Assembly: GCA_025084515.1 (NCBI GenBank)
Contig: JAJAGP010000048.1
Coordinates: 773,026 to 837,025, forward strand
From: Ancistrus triradiatus
Lineage: Eukaryota > Chordata > Actinopteri > Siluriformes > Loricariidae
Direction: 5' to 3'
DNA length: 64,000 bases
The translations under genes were made by a program, and so were the position numbers. Below are positions 11,641 to 23,950 of this stretch, one piece after another. The notes beneath the pieces were generated by a model. The model was given only the letters and a program-made list of their open reading frames with translations. It did no database searches and was not told the origin of the DNA. Within the stretch, counting starts at the first letter, position 1. Every line of letters begins with the position of its first letter.

Positions 11641-12200
11641 TTCATTCTAAAAACGTTAGATATAAAAGTAAAGCAGAGCTTGTGTGAGGGAAAGTAAACA
11701 TGACGCATCTGAAGAAGGTGACGTATGGCAGTGCCAGGTGTAGGGGGCAACGCAGGTGCCATGGACTGGTGTGTAACTCCTGCTGGCACACCACACTGTT
11801 TATCCAGGTGTCACTCTCTCACACACACACCCGGGTATGACGAACGTTCCTACACAAGTCAAAGCAACTCGGTCCTCATTTCTTTATGTCATTATGATGT
11901 TTCAGAATTCATTACATAACTCGTCATGTTCGTTCAAAGCCTGGCATGGCACCACGTACAGGGCAGGCTGGGGGAAACAGTTGAGGCATTACCTGCAAAG
12001 CTGCACCGTTTCTGCAAGAAGTTAACTATGAGGTTTCTCCACATTTTTATCTTGTTCAAATTATTGCCCTTTTTCTTGTTACCGAAAAGTTTTAAGGTGG
12101 AATGTATAAATACATCCGGAAACTGGTTTTCATTTCAGATTAAAAAAGTGACAATTCCAACAGGGTATGATGGTTTACTAGAGGCACTCTCTTTATAGAG
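11641..12200. other. No recognised feature
   Basis: Contains a short CA run at 11820-11832. Nothing else recognised. Confidence 0.4.
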
Positions 12201-12202
12201 TA

Positions 12203-13128
12203 CTGTGCAAAAGTCTTAGGCCACCTTTAAGTTTGCTGTTTTAGCAACGGAATCATAACCATATATAATTTTTTCTCAATCTTGTTATTTAGATACAAAC
12301 AGGAAATACAAAATGGTTTCTGCAGGCAAAGGTAGGTACTTGGTGTGACCTCTCCAAAAACAAGTGGTGCCTTAGCTGCTACTCTTCCGAAAAGACCATT
12401 CTGATGAAGCTGCCATTGCACAAGTGTAATAAATACTCACCACTGTAGCCTATAGGAGTGTTTTCCTGATTCTATTTAAGTTTTTTTAAATACTGCCTAT
12501 AAGTTTCCTGTATTTTCAGTTTGTTTCCTAATAAAGAGGGTCCTCTGATACCTGTGAATGGACATTGGGCAGTAGGGTTATTGTCATGGATTGGATCCAG
12601 GAACGAGTTCTCAGACCCCAGATCTTAATCCTATAGAGCACCTCTGGGACGATGTATCTAACTGACGTCACCAACTACGAGAAGCTGTGCGGACTTCTGT
12701 AAAAAAAATAGGTAAAAATAATTATTTTGAAGGTTTGACTGATGATTTAAGCATGATCATAGCCTGTGGAATTCCACAAGGTCACTCGTGTAACGTTTTG
12801 CTCAGTGTAACAGAATGTACCAAAACATTTAGATACTGAGATTCGGCTTGGGGCAGGGTGGCACCTTGAAAAACCTTACACTTACCCAACTCATTGATTC
12901 AGCTAGAGCCTTTGTTCTTTTTAGTGTAAAAAGACAGGGCTTTCTGGAAGCCTCCCCTGTAGAGTGGACGCCCTTCCTGAGGCTTTTTCCCAAAGGCAGA
13001 CTCCTGTTGAAGCCGAAATGTTGGACCAGATGCGACCGGTGATGAAGTTCTTTTCTATTTAATTATATATATTCATTATACCATTGCTAAAACAACAAAT
13101 CTAATGATGGCCTAAGACTTTTGCACAG
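12203..13128 (+). mobile_element. Tc1-like element, family G, decayed
   Basis: Perfect terminal inverted repeats: ctgtgcaaaagtcttaggcc at the left and ggcctaagacttttgcacag at the right, each flanked by TA (12201-12202 and 13129-13130). At 926 bp it is shorter than the usual 1.3-1.6 kb of autonomous Tc1 elements. A plus-strand scrap at about 12614-12656 still reads like PDLNPIEHLWDD, the region with the third catalytic acid. The rest of the transposase is deleted or unreadable, and a different-looking segment fills 12830-13060. Confidence 0.92.
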
Positions 13129-13260
13129 TAGTTTATATCTGCCCAGGTTAACAAATCCTTGAACATCTAATTTTTTAAATATTACTTTTTTGTTGATTTA
13201 AGGCTATACTTAAATCCACTCAAACTTTTGATCCTTCTCTCTACAAGTGCTGTAGCCAAA

Positions 13261-13452
13261 ACATTTACATTTACGGCATTTAGCAGACACTCTTATCCAG
13301 GCAACTTACAATTGATACAGTCTTACAATCCAAACAATTGTGGGTTAAGGGTCTTGCTCAAGGACCCAACAGTGGCAGCTTGGCAGAGGTTGTGTTCAAA
13401 CCATTGATCTTCTGGTCCAGAATCCAGTGCCTTAATGGCTACACCACCATTC
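13261..13452 (-). mobile_element. tRNA-derived SINE with L2-type tail, reverse copy
   Basis: On the minus strand it matches the SINEs at 25094-25284 and 45823-46029: tRNA-like head with a damaged B box, a middle segment with ccactgttgggtccttgagc, and the 3' tail with gcagacgcttat-type sequence ending in acatttaca repeats. It lies directly against the truncated Tc1 copy that follows. Confidence 0.9.
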
Positions 13453-13454
13453 TT

Positions 13455-14079
13455 CTTCCTTCAAACACGACGAGTTGAGTTTTTACCAAAAACATCTGAC
13501 ATTATACCACATGATATTCTCTGGATTTTTGCTCACCGTTCTCATGATCATTTTGACCCCACGGGATGAGATCTTGCGTGGAGCCCCAGATCGAGGGAGA
13601 TTATCAATGGTCTTGTATGTTTTACATTTCCTTACAATTGCTCCCACAGTTGATTTATTCACAGCAACCTGCTTGCCTATTCTAGATTCACTCTTCCCAG
13701 CCTGGTGCAGGTCTACAATTTTCTTCCTGGTGTCCTTTGACAGCTCTTTGGTCTTGGTCATGGTTGAGTTTGGAGTCTGACTGTTTGAGGCTGTGGACAG
13801 GTGTCTTTTATACAGATAACGAGGTCAAACAGGTGCCATTAATACAGGTAACGAGTGGAGGACAGAAGAGCTTCTTAAATACGAAGTTACAGGTCTGTGA
13901 GAGCCAGAAATCTTGCTTGTTTGTGGGTGACCAAATACTTATTAAAAATTTTTTTTTTCCCTCATTTTGTCTCTCATAGTTGAAGTGTACCTATGATGAA
14001 AATTACAGACCTCTCTCATCTTTCTGAGTAGGAGAACCTGCACAATCAGTGGCTGACTAAATACTTTTTTGCCCCACTG
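13455..14079 (-). mobile_element. Tc1-like transposon, family A, internally deleted
   Basis: Right terminus cagtggggcaaaaaagtatt (read inward) at 14060-14079, next to TA. The left part starts inside the element, so about half is missing, including the left terminus and catalytic domain. Same family as 5301-6805. The transposase N-terminus survives. Confidence 0.9.
13483..13761 (-). pseudogene. Tc1-like transposase N-terminal domain
   Basis: An open 92-codon segment begins MTKTKELSKDTRKKIVDLHQ and includes a paired-like helix-turn-helix (AGKSESRIGKQVAVNKSTVG) and an LPRSGAPRKIS linker with an arginine-rich basic patch. This is the DNA-binding half of a Tc1 transposase. The catalytic half is gone, so it can at most bind ends. 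No sign that it is expressed. Confidence 0.85.
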
Positions 14080-14081
14080 TA

Positions 14082-14602
14082 GAGTTCTGTAAAAGCATAC
14101 AGAAGTGAGCAGGGCCACAACAGAGCACCAGATGCATCCTGCCGAAATGTTGAGGCACTGGCAGAGGATCAGGGTGATTTACTGCAGTGAGATCGTCTAC
14201 TGATCAGCAGCTTGGTGGGATTGAAGCCTGAGGCCTGACGTGAGCAGGTTTATGACACGGGGTGTGTTTGCTGATGACAGGGATGAAACGACTTCCTTAG
14301 CAGCACATAAAAGCGACTGCGCTACGCCTTCAGGCCCATGCTTTTCATATCATAAAGCGTCTGATTACAGAGTAGCACGTTCTCTAAACTTCTAAAATCC
14401 AAAGAGACTCGTGAACAGGAAATGAATATGATCGCTGAATAAACTTGGACAAAACGTACATATTACTCTCTGATTTCAATTGTTAGCAGAAGCTAGCCGG
14501 ACGGACGGGTATTTCTAACCAATTTCCTTTCCCCAAAATTTTTTTAGGGTTACAATTCAGCAGTGACAGTCAAAGATCGAGATACAGCAGGTAGCTGGTT
14601 TA
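14082..14602. other. No recognised feature
   Basis: Nothing recognised between two transposons. Confidence 0.45.
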
Positions 14603-14969
14603 CATTGGTGCTTAAAAGTTTGTGAATCCTTTAGAATTTTCTAGATTTCTGCATAAATATGACCTAAAACATCATCAGATTTTCACACAAGTCCTAAAAG
14701 TAGACAAAGAGAACCCAGTTAAACAAATGAGACAAAAATATTAAGCTTGGTCATTTATTTATTGAGGTAAACGATCCAATATTACATATTAGGGAGTGGC
14801 AAACATATGTGAACTTCTTGGATTAGCAGTTAATTTGAAGGTGAAATTAGTCAGGTGTTTTCAATCAATGGGGTGACAATCCGGTGTGAGTGGGCACCCT
14901 GTTTTATTTAAAGAACAGGGATCTATCAAAGTCTGCTCTTCACAACACATGGTTGTGGAAGTGTATCAT

Positions 14970-15200
14970 GGCACGAACAAAGGAGATTTCTGAGGACCTC
15001 AGAAAAGTTGTGGAGAAAAAGAGTTGTTGATGCTCTTCAGGCTGGAAAAGGTTACAAAACCATCTCTAAAAAGTTTGGACTCCACCAATCCACAGTCAGA
15101 CAGATTGTGTACAAATGGAGGAAATTCAAGACCATTGTTACCCTCCCCAGGAGTGGTCAAACCAAAAAAAGATCACTCCAAGAGCAAGGCGTGTAATAGT
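14970..15200 (+). pseudogene. Tc1-like transposase N-terminal remnant
   Basis: The plus strand reads MARTKEISEDLRK at 14970, then after a frameshift an open stretch with DALQAGKGYKTISKKFGLHQ and STVRQIVYKWRKFKT. This is the helix-turn-helix region of a Tc1 transposase. Further stops follow. Inactive. Confidence 0.88.
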
Positions 15201-15593
15201 TGGCGAGGTCACAAAAGACCCCAGGGTAACTTCTAAGCAACTGAAGGCCTCTCTCACATTGGCTAATGTTAATGTTTAATGAGTCCACCATCAGAAGAAC
15301 ACTGATACAACAATGGGTGCATGGACAGGGTGGTTGCCAAGGGAGGAAAGGAAAGCCCACTGTTCTCCAAAAAAGCAACATTGCTGCTCGTTGCAGTTAT
15401 CGCAAAGATTCTGTGGACAAAGCCGAAGGCAGTGGAAGAAATGTTGGGGGATTCGGATGAGACCCCCCCCCCCCCCCCATAGAACTTTTGTTTAAAAGAA
15501 ACACGCATTACAGCATAAGAAGAAAACTTATCCCATCTGGAAACATGGTGGTTTTCATAGCTTGGGGCCTGTTTTGATGCATCTGGCCAGGAC

Positions 15594-16776
15594 TAGGGCT
15601 GCCCACTATAACGATTATTTAGTAATCGAATAATCGGTCGCATCTATTTGTCGATTAATTGATGAAATCGGTTTAAAAAAAAAATAAAAAAACATCCATG
15701 TCTTATTCGGAAACTTAGAACATTTGCAAAACAGAGCAAATAGAGTGATAATGCATCATAATAATAAATTAAAAATGTATTAACTAAATTTAAAATAAAC
15801 AATTAAATATAGTGGCTACACTTGCTTTATTCTGTTTCTTCTCTTGGTGCTTGCTGGTTTTGTTGTTTGTGTAGTAAACAAGATATGTCACCCTGTGGAT
15901 AATAAAAGGCTATTCTATTTATCTTAATAAAGAAGACACATGCATCTCTGACTGCAAACCCACCCACCTCCCCACACTCATTCAGCTCTTTCTTTATGGA
16001 ACTTTGCATGCAATGCAAAAATTTGTTAGCCTGTCATATCACGCTCCTGGGCGAAGGCTTTGGCTCTATTTTTAAGGGAAATAGTTCCTGCCCTTGCCGC
16101 AGAAAATAGACGCTCAGACTAGTGCGGATAGTTACCAGGAATGCATAAATAGGACTTGGCTAGCCTGGCCAATATAGGATATCTGTCTCTGTTAACGACA
16201 TGACTGTCATTATCCAGCAAACAAGCAGAAAAACAGCATCAACCGTGCTGTGTCCGTTTGCATAGTGCGAGTGCGCCGTTTCGTTTCCTCACTTCAAAAC
16301 AGATCAAACTCGGGATATTGTGGTGACTTACGCTGTTGTTGAGCTCCCTTCATCCTCATCAGTGACTCCATGTTTCCGTCTCGAGGGCTGTATCAGCACC
16401 GTGGTGCTCCCGTGCCAGGTCAAATCACTTTTGCAAAGCTTGCATGTTACACATTTTTTGTTGTGTGAAGCCTGAAGTGCTCCTACACTTTTGAGGACTT
16501 AAGCCGAACCTTCTTCTCTGCGTCAGTCATGTTTCATTTGTAGAATTTATTTAATTCTTAACGCTAACTTATTTTGAAGATTCCGGGTTCGCAGCGGCTC
16601 CGCCTCGCTCCGTTCAATCGGTCATATTTTTTTTCCAGCGTTGATGAAGTGCCGCAAGTAACGTAAGCGGATATAATAAGGCGGGGGAAACATAAATCAT
16701 GCAACACTTGATAATGAAATTCGTTGTCGACACTTTTAATATTGATTTATCAATTTGGTTGCAAGGCTTTTCCCTA
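15594..16776 (-). mobile_element. hAT-like element nested in the family B Tc1
   Basis: Left end tagggctgcccactataacg and a region rich in attatttagtaatcgaataa, the usual subterminal look of fish hAT (Ac-like) elements. The right end read inward begins tagggaaaagccttgcaacc, so the termini match only at the outermost bases. It is flanked by gccaggac (15586-15593) and gccaaggac (16777-16785), an 8-base target duplication with one added base, as expected for hAT. On the minus strand near 16330-16480 a scrap reads CKLCKSDLTWHGSTT, like a BED zinc finger, with stops. A decayed copy of 1.18 kb lacking most of the transposase. Confidence 0.88.
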
Positions 16777-17681
16777 GCCAAGGACGGATTGCCATTCATT
16801 GATGGAACAAATGAATTCTGAATTTATATCAGAGGAAATTCTAAAGGAAAATGGAATGGACATCTGTCCCATGATACTGAATTAAACGAGAAGGTGCGGT
16901 AAGGCAGCCAAGAAACACGAACCCTATAGCAAACAAGCCGTTTACAAAGAATATGGTTACAGTCTCGAAAGAATAAGTTCATGTTTTGGAATGGGCCAAG
17001 TCAAAGTCCTGACCTTTAATCCAATCTAAATGTTGTGGATGGAAGGACCTGAAGTGAGCAGCAAGCTAATGTGAGGAAAACCACCAACATCCAGAGCGAA
17101 GCTGTTCTGTACAGAGGAATGGGCTAAATTCCTCCAGCCGGTGTGCAGGACTGATCAACAGTTACAGGAAACGTTTAGTTGCAGTATTGCTGCCACAGGG
17201 GGGTCACACCAGATACTGAAAGGGAGGGTCACATACTTTTTTTGCACTCACTAATAGTGTAATATGGCATAATTTTCCCTTCAGTAAATAAATGACCAAG
17301 TATAATATTTTTGTTTCATTGTTTAAAATGGGTTCTCTTTATATACTTTAGGACTTCTGGGATGTTTTGGGTCATATTTATGCAGAAATTCTAAAGGGTT
17401 CGCAAACTTCTAGCACCACTGTAAGTGACTAAAAAGGCTCCATTTCCATTCATCTTTAACACCCACAATTATACTAAAAATGGCTTATAACCTAACCTAC
17501 CTGCCAATAAACTGTTAGCTCTTAGTATGATCTTCTTCCACATCCAATCCCACAAACGGATGGGATTCAAATTATGGGGTCTCTCCATTGTTTGCTCTCA
17601 AAGTCTCAGCAATTAAAAAACTATGAGTAAAATATAATCTTTGGAACACCCTCATCAGTCCTGAGGATTCTTGGTGAGATA

Positions 17682-19228
17682 CAGTGCCTTGCAAAAGTAT
17701 TCGGCCCCCTTGAACTTTTCAACCTTTTGCCACATTTCAGGCTTTAAACATAAAGATATGAAATTGTAATTTTTTGTGAAGAATCAATAACAAATGGGAC
17801 ACAATCGTGAAGTGGAACGAAATTTATTGGATTTTTTAAACTTTTTTTAGAAAAGTGGGGCGTGCAAAATTATTGTGTTAATACTGCGTTTGCTGCGATT
17901 ATAGCTGCAAGTTGCTTGGGGTATGTCTCTATCAGTTTTGCACATCGAGAGACTGAAATTTTTGCCCATTCTTCCTTGCAAAACAGCTGGAGCTCAGTGA
18001 GGTTGGATGGAGAGCGTTTGTGAACAGCAGTTTTCAGCTCTTTCCACAGATTCTCGATTGGATTCAGATCTGGACTTTGAGTTGGCCATTCTAACACCTG
18101 GATAGTTTTACTTGTGAACCACTCCATTGTAGATTTTGCTTTATGTTTTGGATCATTGTCTTGTTGGAAGATAAATCTCCGTCCCAGTCTCAGGTCTTTT
18201 GCAGACTCCAACAGGTTTTCTTCCAGAATGGTTCTTTATTTGGCTCCATCCATCTTCTCATTAACTTTAACCATCTTCCCTGTCCCTGCTGAAGAAAAGC
18301 AGGCCCAAACCATGATGCTGCCACCACCATTGCTGACAGTGGGGATGGTGCGTTCATGGTGATGAGCTGTGCTTTTACGCCAAACAAAACGTTTTGCATC
18401 GTGGCCAAAAAGTTCGTCTGACCAGAGCACCTTCTTCCACATGTTTGGTGTGTCTCCCAGGTGGCTTGTGGCAAACTTTTTATGGATATCTTTGAGAAAT
18501 GGCTTTCTTCTTCCATAAAGGCCAGATTTGTGCAGTGTACGACTGATTGTTGTCCTATGGACAGAGTCTCCCACCTCAGCTGTAGATCTCTGCAGTTCAT
18601 CCAGAGTGATCATGGGCCTCTTGGCTGCATCTCTGATCAGTCTTCTCCTTGTTTGAGCTGAAGACTGAGGGACGGCCGGGTCTTGGTAGATTTACAGTGG
18701 TCTGATACTCCTTCCATTGCAATATGATCGCTTGCACAGTGCTCCTTCAGATGTTTAAAGCTTGGAAAATCTTTTTGTATCCAAATCCGGCTTTAAACTT
18801 CTCCACAACAGTATTCGGACCCCTGCCTTGGTGTGTTCCTTGGTCTTCATGATGCTCTCTGCGCTTTAAACAGAACTCTGAGACTATCACAGAGCATGTG
18901 CATTTATATGGAGACTTGATTACACACAGGTGGATTCTATTTATCATCATCAGTCATTTAGGTCAACATTGGATCATTCAGAGATCCTCACTGAACTTCT
19001 GGAGTGAGTTTGCTGCACTGAAAGTAAAGGGGCCGAATAACTTTTCAGTTTTTTATTTCTAAAAAAAAGTTTAAAATATCCAAGAAATTTCGTTCTACTT
19101 CACGATTGTGTCCCACTTGTTGTTGATTCTTCACAAAAAATTACAATTTCATATCTTTATGTTTGAAGCCTGAAATGTGGCAAAAGATTGAAAAGTACAA
19201 GGGGGCCGAATACTTTTGCAAGGCACTG
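17682..19228 (-). mobile_element. Tc1-like transposon, family C, near full length
   Basis: Both ends read inward as cagtgccttgcaaaagtatt and are flanked by TA (17680-17681, 19229-19230). The terminal inverted repeats run about 170 bases with few mismatches, including acacaatcgtgaagt and taaactttttttag. Length 1547 bp is normal for an autonomous Tc1. The minus strand carries a transposase broken into three frames (N-terminus around 18747-18950, middle 18190-18613, C-terminus 17870-18211). It is the best preserved transposon in the window. Confidence 0.97.
17870..18950 (-). pseudogene. Tc1-like transposase, frameshifted
   Basis: The DDE triad context is visible: VLWSDE near 18411-18431 (first D), FIFQQDNDPKHKAK near 18146-18180 (second D) and SPDLNPIENLWKEL near 18040-18085 (E, spaced as in DD34E Tc1 enzymes). 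The N-terminal part shows the helix-turn-helix region (EKFKAGFGYKKIFQALNI). At least two frameshifts, near 18236 and between 18613 and 18747, interrupt the frame, so no functional enzyme is made. The enzyme in this family cuts out the element and inserts it at TA. Confidence 0.95.
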
Positions 19229-19244
19229 TATATCTACAAAAAGA

Positions 19245-21485
19245 TCCCTGAGAAGATGAGACTACGTATCTCAAGTAGATCTTATAGAGCTTAATAGAGG
19301 CTAACAGATCCTCCTAATGAACCCAATTAAACCTAACAGAAACTTATAAAGTCTAAACGAGTCTAAGAGAGGCTTATAGAGTTCAATAGTGTAATACGGG
19401 CTAAAAGAGACTAATAGATTAGAATAGATCCTATCAGAGGCTAATAGAGCCTAATAAAGCATAATGGAGTATAACAGAGTCTGATAGCTTAAGTCTAAAA
19501 GATCCTAATAGACCCTAACAGAACATAAAATGATTGATAGAGTCTAATAGATCTTAAGAGGGCCTAATAGAACCCAAAATAGTCTAATAACATATATAAT
19601 AGAGTATAATAGAGCCTAATAGAGAAAAATAGAAACTAATGGAGTCTAATAGAGTTCAGTAGAGTATAATAGAGGCTAACTTAGTTTAATAGAGTCTAAC
19701 AGAACCTAATAGAGTCTAGAAGAGACTGACAGAGATTAATAGACCATAAATGAGTTGAGTAGATCCCAATAGAGACTAATGGAGAATAATGAAATCTAAT
19801 GGAGGCTTAAAGAGTCTAATAGAGTTTGGTAGAGCATAACAGAGGCTAACATAGTATAATAGACCCAACCAGAGTCTTATAGAGTCAAATATAGCCTTAA
19901 AGAGTCTAACAGATCCTAATAGAATCTAATAGAGGCTAATACTGCCAATTAGAGTATAATGGAGTCTGAAAGGGTCAGATAGAGTCTAATAAATCTTAAT
20001 AAAGTCTGAGTCCAATAGTGCTCAATGGAGTTTCACAGAGCATAGAAAAGACTGAGTTGAAAAAATCCTAATAGAGAATCATAGAACCTAATGGACTCTG
20101 AGTTCTGTAGAGCGAGGCTAAGTGAGTTGAATAGCGTCTAAAAGCACCTAACACAGGCTAGCATAGTATAATAGAGTCTTATACTGACAATTATAATGGA
20201 GCCTGATAGGGTCAAATAGAGTCTATTAGAGCCTAACAGAACCTACTAGAGTCTAACAGAGACTAATAGAGTTTAATAAAACTTAACAGAGCCTAACAGA
20301 AGCTACTATTAGAGTATAAGAGGGTCTGATAGACTCAAATAGACTCTAATCCATCCTATTAGTCCCTGAGAATCTAACAGTGCTTAACAGAGCCTAATAG
20401 CACCTCAGTGTAATTGAGTCTAATAACGCTCAAGAGAGAGCACAAAAGAGCCTAATGGAGTTGAAGAGATCCTAATAGAGAATAACAGAACCTAAGAGAG
20501 GCGTGTATAGCTTAATAGAGTTCACTGGAGCATAATAGAGGCTACACTGTGTCTGAGTCTAACAGGACCTAACAGAGGCTAATATGGTATAATAGAGTCA
20601 AATAGAGCCTTATAGAGTCTAATGCAGTCTAATCAAGTAATAGAGCCTAACACAGCGTATTAGAGTATAAGAGAGTCTGACAGGGTCAAATAGAGTCTAA
20701 TAGATCCTAATCGACACTAACAGAAAGTAACCGAGTCTAAAAGAGACTAATCTTAACAGACCTGGCCTAACAGATCGTAAGAGACATTAATAAAGTCTAA
20801 CAATGCTCAATGGAGTTTAACAGAGCATAGGTGAGCCTGAGTTTAATAGATCCTAACAAAGAATAGTAGAACCTAATGGAGGCTGCTAGAGTCTGCCAGA
20901 GTTCTAACAGAACAGAGCCTAAAATAGTATAATACAACCTCAAAAAGCCTGACAGTAAGGCTAAGTGTAATCAAGTTTAATAGAGTCTAATACAGCTTAT
21001 TAGAGTTTAACAGAGTCTGACAGGGTGAAAGAGAGTCTAATAGATATTAATATGGCCTAATAGACCCTAACAGTCAAATAGTGCTCAGTAGAGTGTTCTA
21101 GAGCAGTTGAATTGATCTTATAGAGTATATACTGTAGAATATAAAAGAGTCTCATAGGATCGAGTAGAGTCTAATAGATCCTAACAGAAAATAATGGAGT
21201 CTTATATAGTCTTGTAAAGTAGTCGAATAAAGTTTAACAGAACCTAATAATGTCTAATCAAATCTAATAGAGCCTAATACAGGTTACTAGAGTATAACAA
21301 AGTCTGGTAGGGTCAAATAGAGTCTAATAACTCCTAACAGAGTCTAATAATGTCAAGTAGAGTTTCACAGAGTATAAAAGACCTTATGATGGAGTCTATT
21401 CAGTCTTACCAGAGTCTAACATAACCTAATGAACCCTATTAATGCCTAATATTAATAAAACATAACCTACTAGAACTCAGCAATG
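19245..21485. repeat. 10-bp tandem array (consensus near taatagagtc)
   Basis: About 2.2 kb of degenerate 10-base units such as taatagagtc, taatagagcc, taacagaggc and taatagatcc. The period stays close to 10 with occasional short units. Longer modules recur: a segment like gtctgacagggtcaaataga is found near 19960, 20195, 20320, 20675, 21010, 21145 and 21305, giving a second level of repetition. The array starts about 20 bases beyond the end of the family C transposon. No coding potential. Confidence 0.95.
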
Positions 21486-22274
21486 ATTGTGATTTGGTCC
21501 CATTAAAGGTCTTTAGGAGACAGAAGGTTATGAGTTTAAGTCTTTGCTTTGTAACCTCGTATTACACCAGTCATTTTGGATTTTTAATTTCCAGAGAGTA
21601 AAACTGCAGTACAGATGTTTCACCATGAGTCACGGCAGCAGATGAAGCTTCAGATCAAGGTGGAAAAAAAGACAATCTTATAGACCGGGTACATACTGTA
21701 TTTACAATTTTATTTACAACAGCATAATTTACTATCACAATCGATATTACATGGAATGGAAAATGACTCAAAATAATAACAATAATAATAATAATAATAA
21801 TAATAATGTTGAGGCTATTTTTTGCAGTCTTTTGGTTAAGAACCTTTAGATTGATCTCTGCTTACTCATTTGGGTATAAAAAGGTTATAATACAGTACGA
21901 TTTCTTTATTTTCCTTTAAGCGGCTGAGCTACATTTTTACACTACCTCCTCACCTTTCCATCCCAGCCTTTGTGTCTTGTGCAAAAGTTTGGGCGCCCCA
22001 GTTCTTTGAGCTATAGTGGATGCCAAACCTTCTTCTTAAGACAAGATTCGTAACTAAGGATGGGTGATAAGTCGAATATTAGGTTTATATCGTGATACAT
22101 TCAGTCATGTCTTCTATAAATGAATGCTTATTGTCATTTATTATTTTTTCTGTTTCCTATGGATCCTGTATTAAAGCTGCATTAAAAGTTATATTTTATA
22201 AGACTCGGATAATAAATAATACATTTTTACAATGAATTTTAGTTGCATATTACAATATCGGATAAATGAATGCA
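21486..22274. other. Mostly unrecognised; AAT tract and transposon scraps
   Basis: An (AAT)n microsatellite with one AAC lies at 21775-21808. At 21979-22002 a scrap gcaaaagtttgggcgcccc resembles the terminus of the element at 25344-25775. At 22056-22110 aaggatgggtgataagtcga and atatcgtgatac resemble the hAT-type MITE at 38442-38697. Confidence 0.5.
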
Positions 22275-22400
22275 TTATAGGCAGTACAGTCATCTCACAG
22301 CTCCACAGATCCCTGGTTCTCCAACTGCTTACATGTTCTCTGTATCGCTTGGGTTTTCATGCCTTGTACCCTGTCTTGCCGGTTAGATCGCTTATTAGGC
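22275..22400 (+). mobile_element. Old tRNA-SINE-like relic
   Basis: The words ggcagtacagtcatctcaca, gatccctggttc and catgttctctgtatcgcttg match, with decay, a common fish tRNA-derived repeat. A related relic is at 37017-37350. Confidence 0.4.
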
Positions 22401-23950
22401 ATTGCACATTATTATAGGAGTGTTTAAACATGTTTAGAGTGCATTATGCATCATGAATGCAGGATTCATAGGAGTTACTAATAGGGTTCAGGATCGTTCT
22501 TTTGTTCCCATTTGTTAAGAAAATGTTACAAAATAATAAAAATAAATGTATAATCAGAAAGGTGCCTTACAAAAATGAAACAAATAACATAATGAGACAG
22601 ATGTTTCGTATTGTGAGGGCTGTAATATGATGTAACTGTATCTAACGTCGGTTGACATAAAAATGGAAATGCTTCACATGAAAAACAGGACGCTGACATA
22701 AATAAGTCATAAAATCTGTTCTTAATATAATATGGAGGCACCCCAGGACAGCTCATCCATGTCACATGACCCAGAGAAGACCCAACGCCCAACCTGTCAC
22801 CAACAAACCGTGACCGAGACCACGCCTCACCTCACTGGAGGTGCGATCCGAATCAGAGAGGTTCTGTAAATTTTCAGGCTTTTTTTTTTTTTTTGATTTG
22901 CCACATTGTCTCCAAGTCCAAGGTGTAAAGTCTCATCACTCCTTGCTCATCACTGCCTGCTCCTGCCATGTCCTGTCATGTGACTCAGACCAGGGGTGCC
23001 CCCACATTACCCCTAACTCAGTTGCTTAGTTGTACGTTTTAAGAGTATCTGAATTGTAAGTGGTTCTGAATCTAAGTGCCCTTAATGTAAAGGTAGATGT
23101 GGTTAGATACGTCACATACTTTAGACAATGGCACCTAAAGAAGATCTGAAAGAAGATCTGAACTGGCCTGCCAATATTTGATTTTGATTACATTCTGTTA
23201 AAATGCTGAAAATAAATATTTTAACTATGTTTAAAAATATATTAAATATTTATAATGACTTAATATGATAGTAAAATATCTTACAAAATAAGTAAAATAT
23301 ATTTCAATAAAAACGTTGAATTACTAAAACCCTTATGCAACTATTTTACCAATACATCAAATAATCAGCTGCCATTTCAAAGGGCTCCAGTGCCAACCCC
23401 TGTAAGCATGATGCACAGCTGTAAGCGTGCGCTGGACGAGATGCCAGTCCATCACAGGGAGTCCTTGAACCTGGGTCCTAATATCGTCTAGCGAGCAGGT
23501 ATGGTCACTTTATGACGTGCTTATGTCAGAGAGGCTTCACGTAAAGAGTTAAGGAAAAGAATAAATAAATAAATAAGTTAATTAACCAATGACGGATGGA
23601 GAGTACAGACATGAATGCCTCATTAAATGTTAATAATATCAGACCTTTGCATTGCATTCGGATGATTTAAGCCTACACATTCCGCTTTAGAGGTTTTAGC
23701 ATGTTCTCCTTCGACGCTCGTCTCCAGATATGTTACAGATACGTGAGGAACTCCCTCAGGTTTAGTCCTCCTGGTATTTTAAGGTTTGCAGCACCGTATC
23801 CAGAGCGGCCGGTCCTTAGAAAAGGTAGAAATTAAATCGACCTTGTCGACCTCGCTGGAAGTGAATCTGAAGAAAGTTAAACAGTCTTGCATTTCAAAAA
23901 AATAAACCAAAGCGAGCATAGAGGTCTGAAGGTCTGAAGGTCTGGTGACC
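22401..23950. other. Downstream flank of astn2; no clear feature
   Basis: Contains a poly-T run at 22880-22896 and a short AAAT repeat at 23560-23576. On the minus strand I see no AATAAA or ATTAAA in the 400 bases after the astn2 stop codon, so the end of the transcript is not located. A segment gactcagaccaggggtgccc at 22982-23001 recurs elsewhere (42556, and inverted at 44106). Confidence 0.5.

Larger units (their letters stand above)
14603..17421 (+). mobile_element. Tc1-like transposon, family B, split by a hAT insertion
   Basis: Left end cattggtgcttaaaagtttg and right end read inward cagtggtgctagaagtttgc, each next to TA. The terminal inverted repeats extend about 150-170 bases (shared blocks: ctgcataaatatgacc, agagaaccca, tggtcatttattta). 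Removing the nested hAT leaves about 1.6 kb, the normal size for an autonomous Tc1. Transposase sense is plus: N-terminus near 14970-15190, catalytic remnants at 16960-17060 (ccaagtcaaagtcctgacct). Stops and frameshifts throughout. A second relic of this family is at 41155-41700. Confidence 0.95.

Noticed and set aside
1..23900. A PAPPA-family gene facing astn2, as in other vertebrates
   Set aside because: No plus-strand exon with the expected cysteine-rich motifs was recognised; the neighbour may lie further left.
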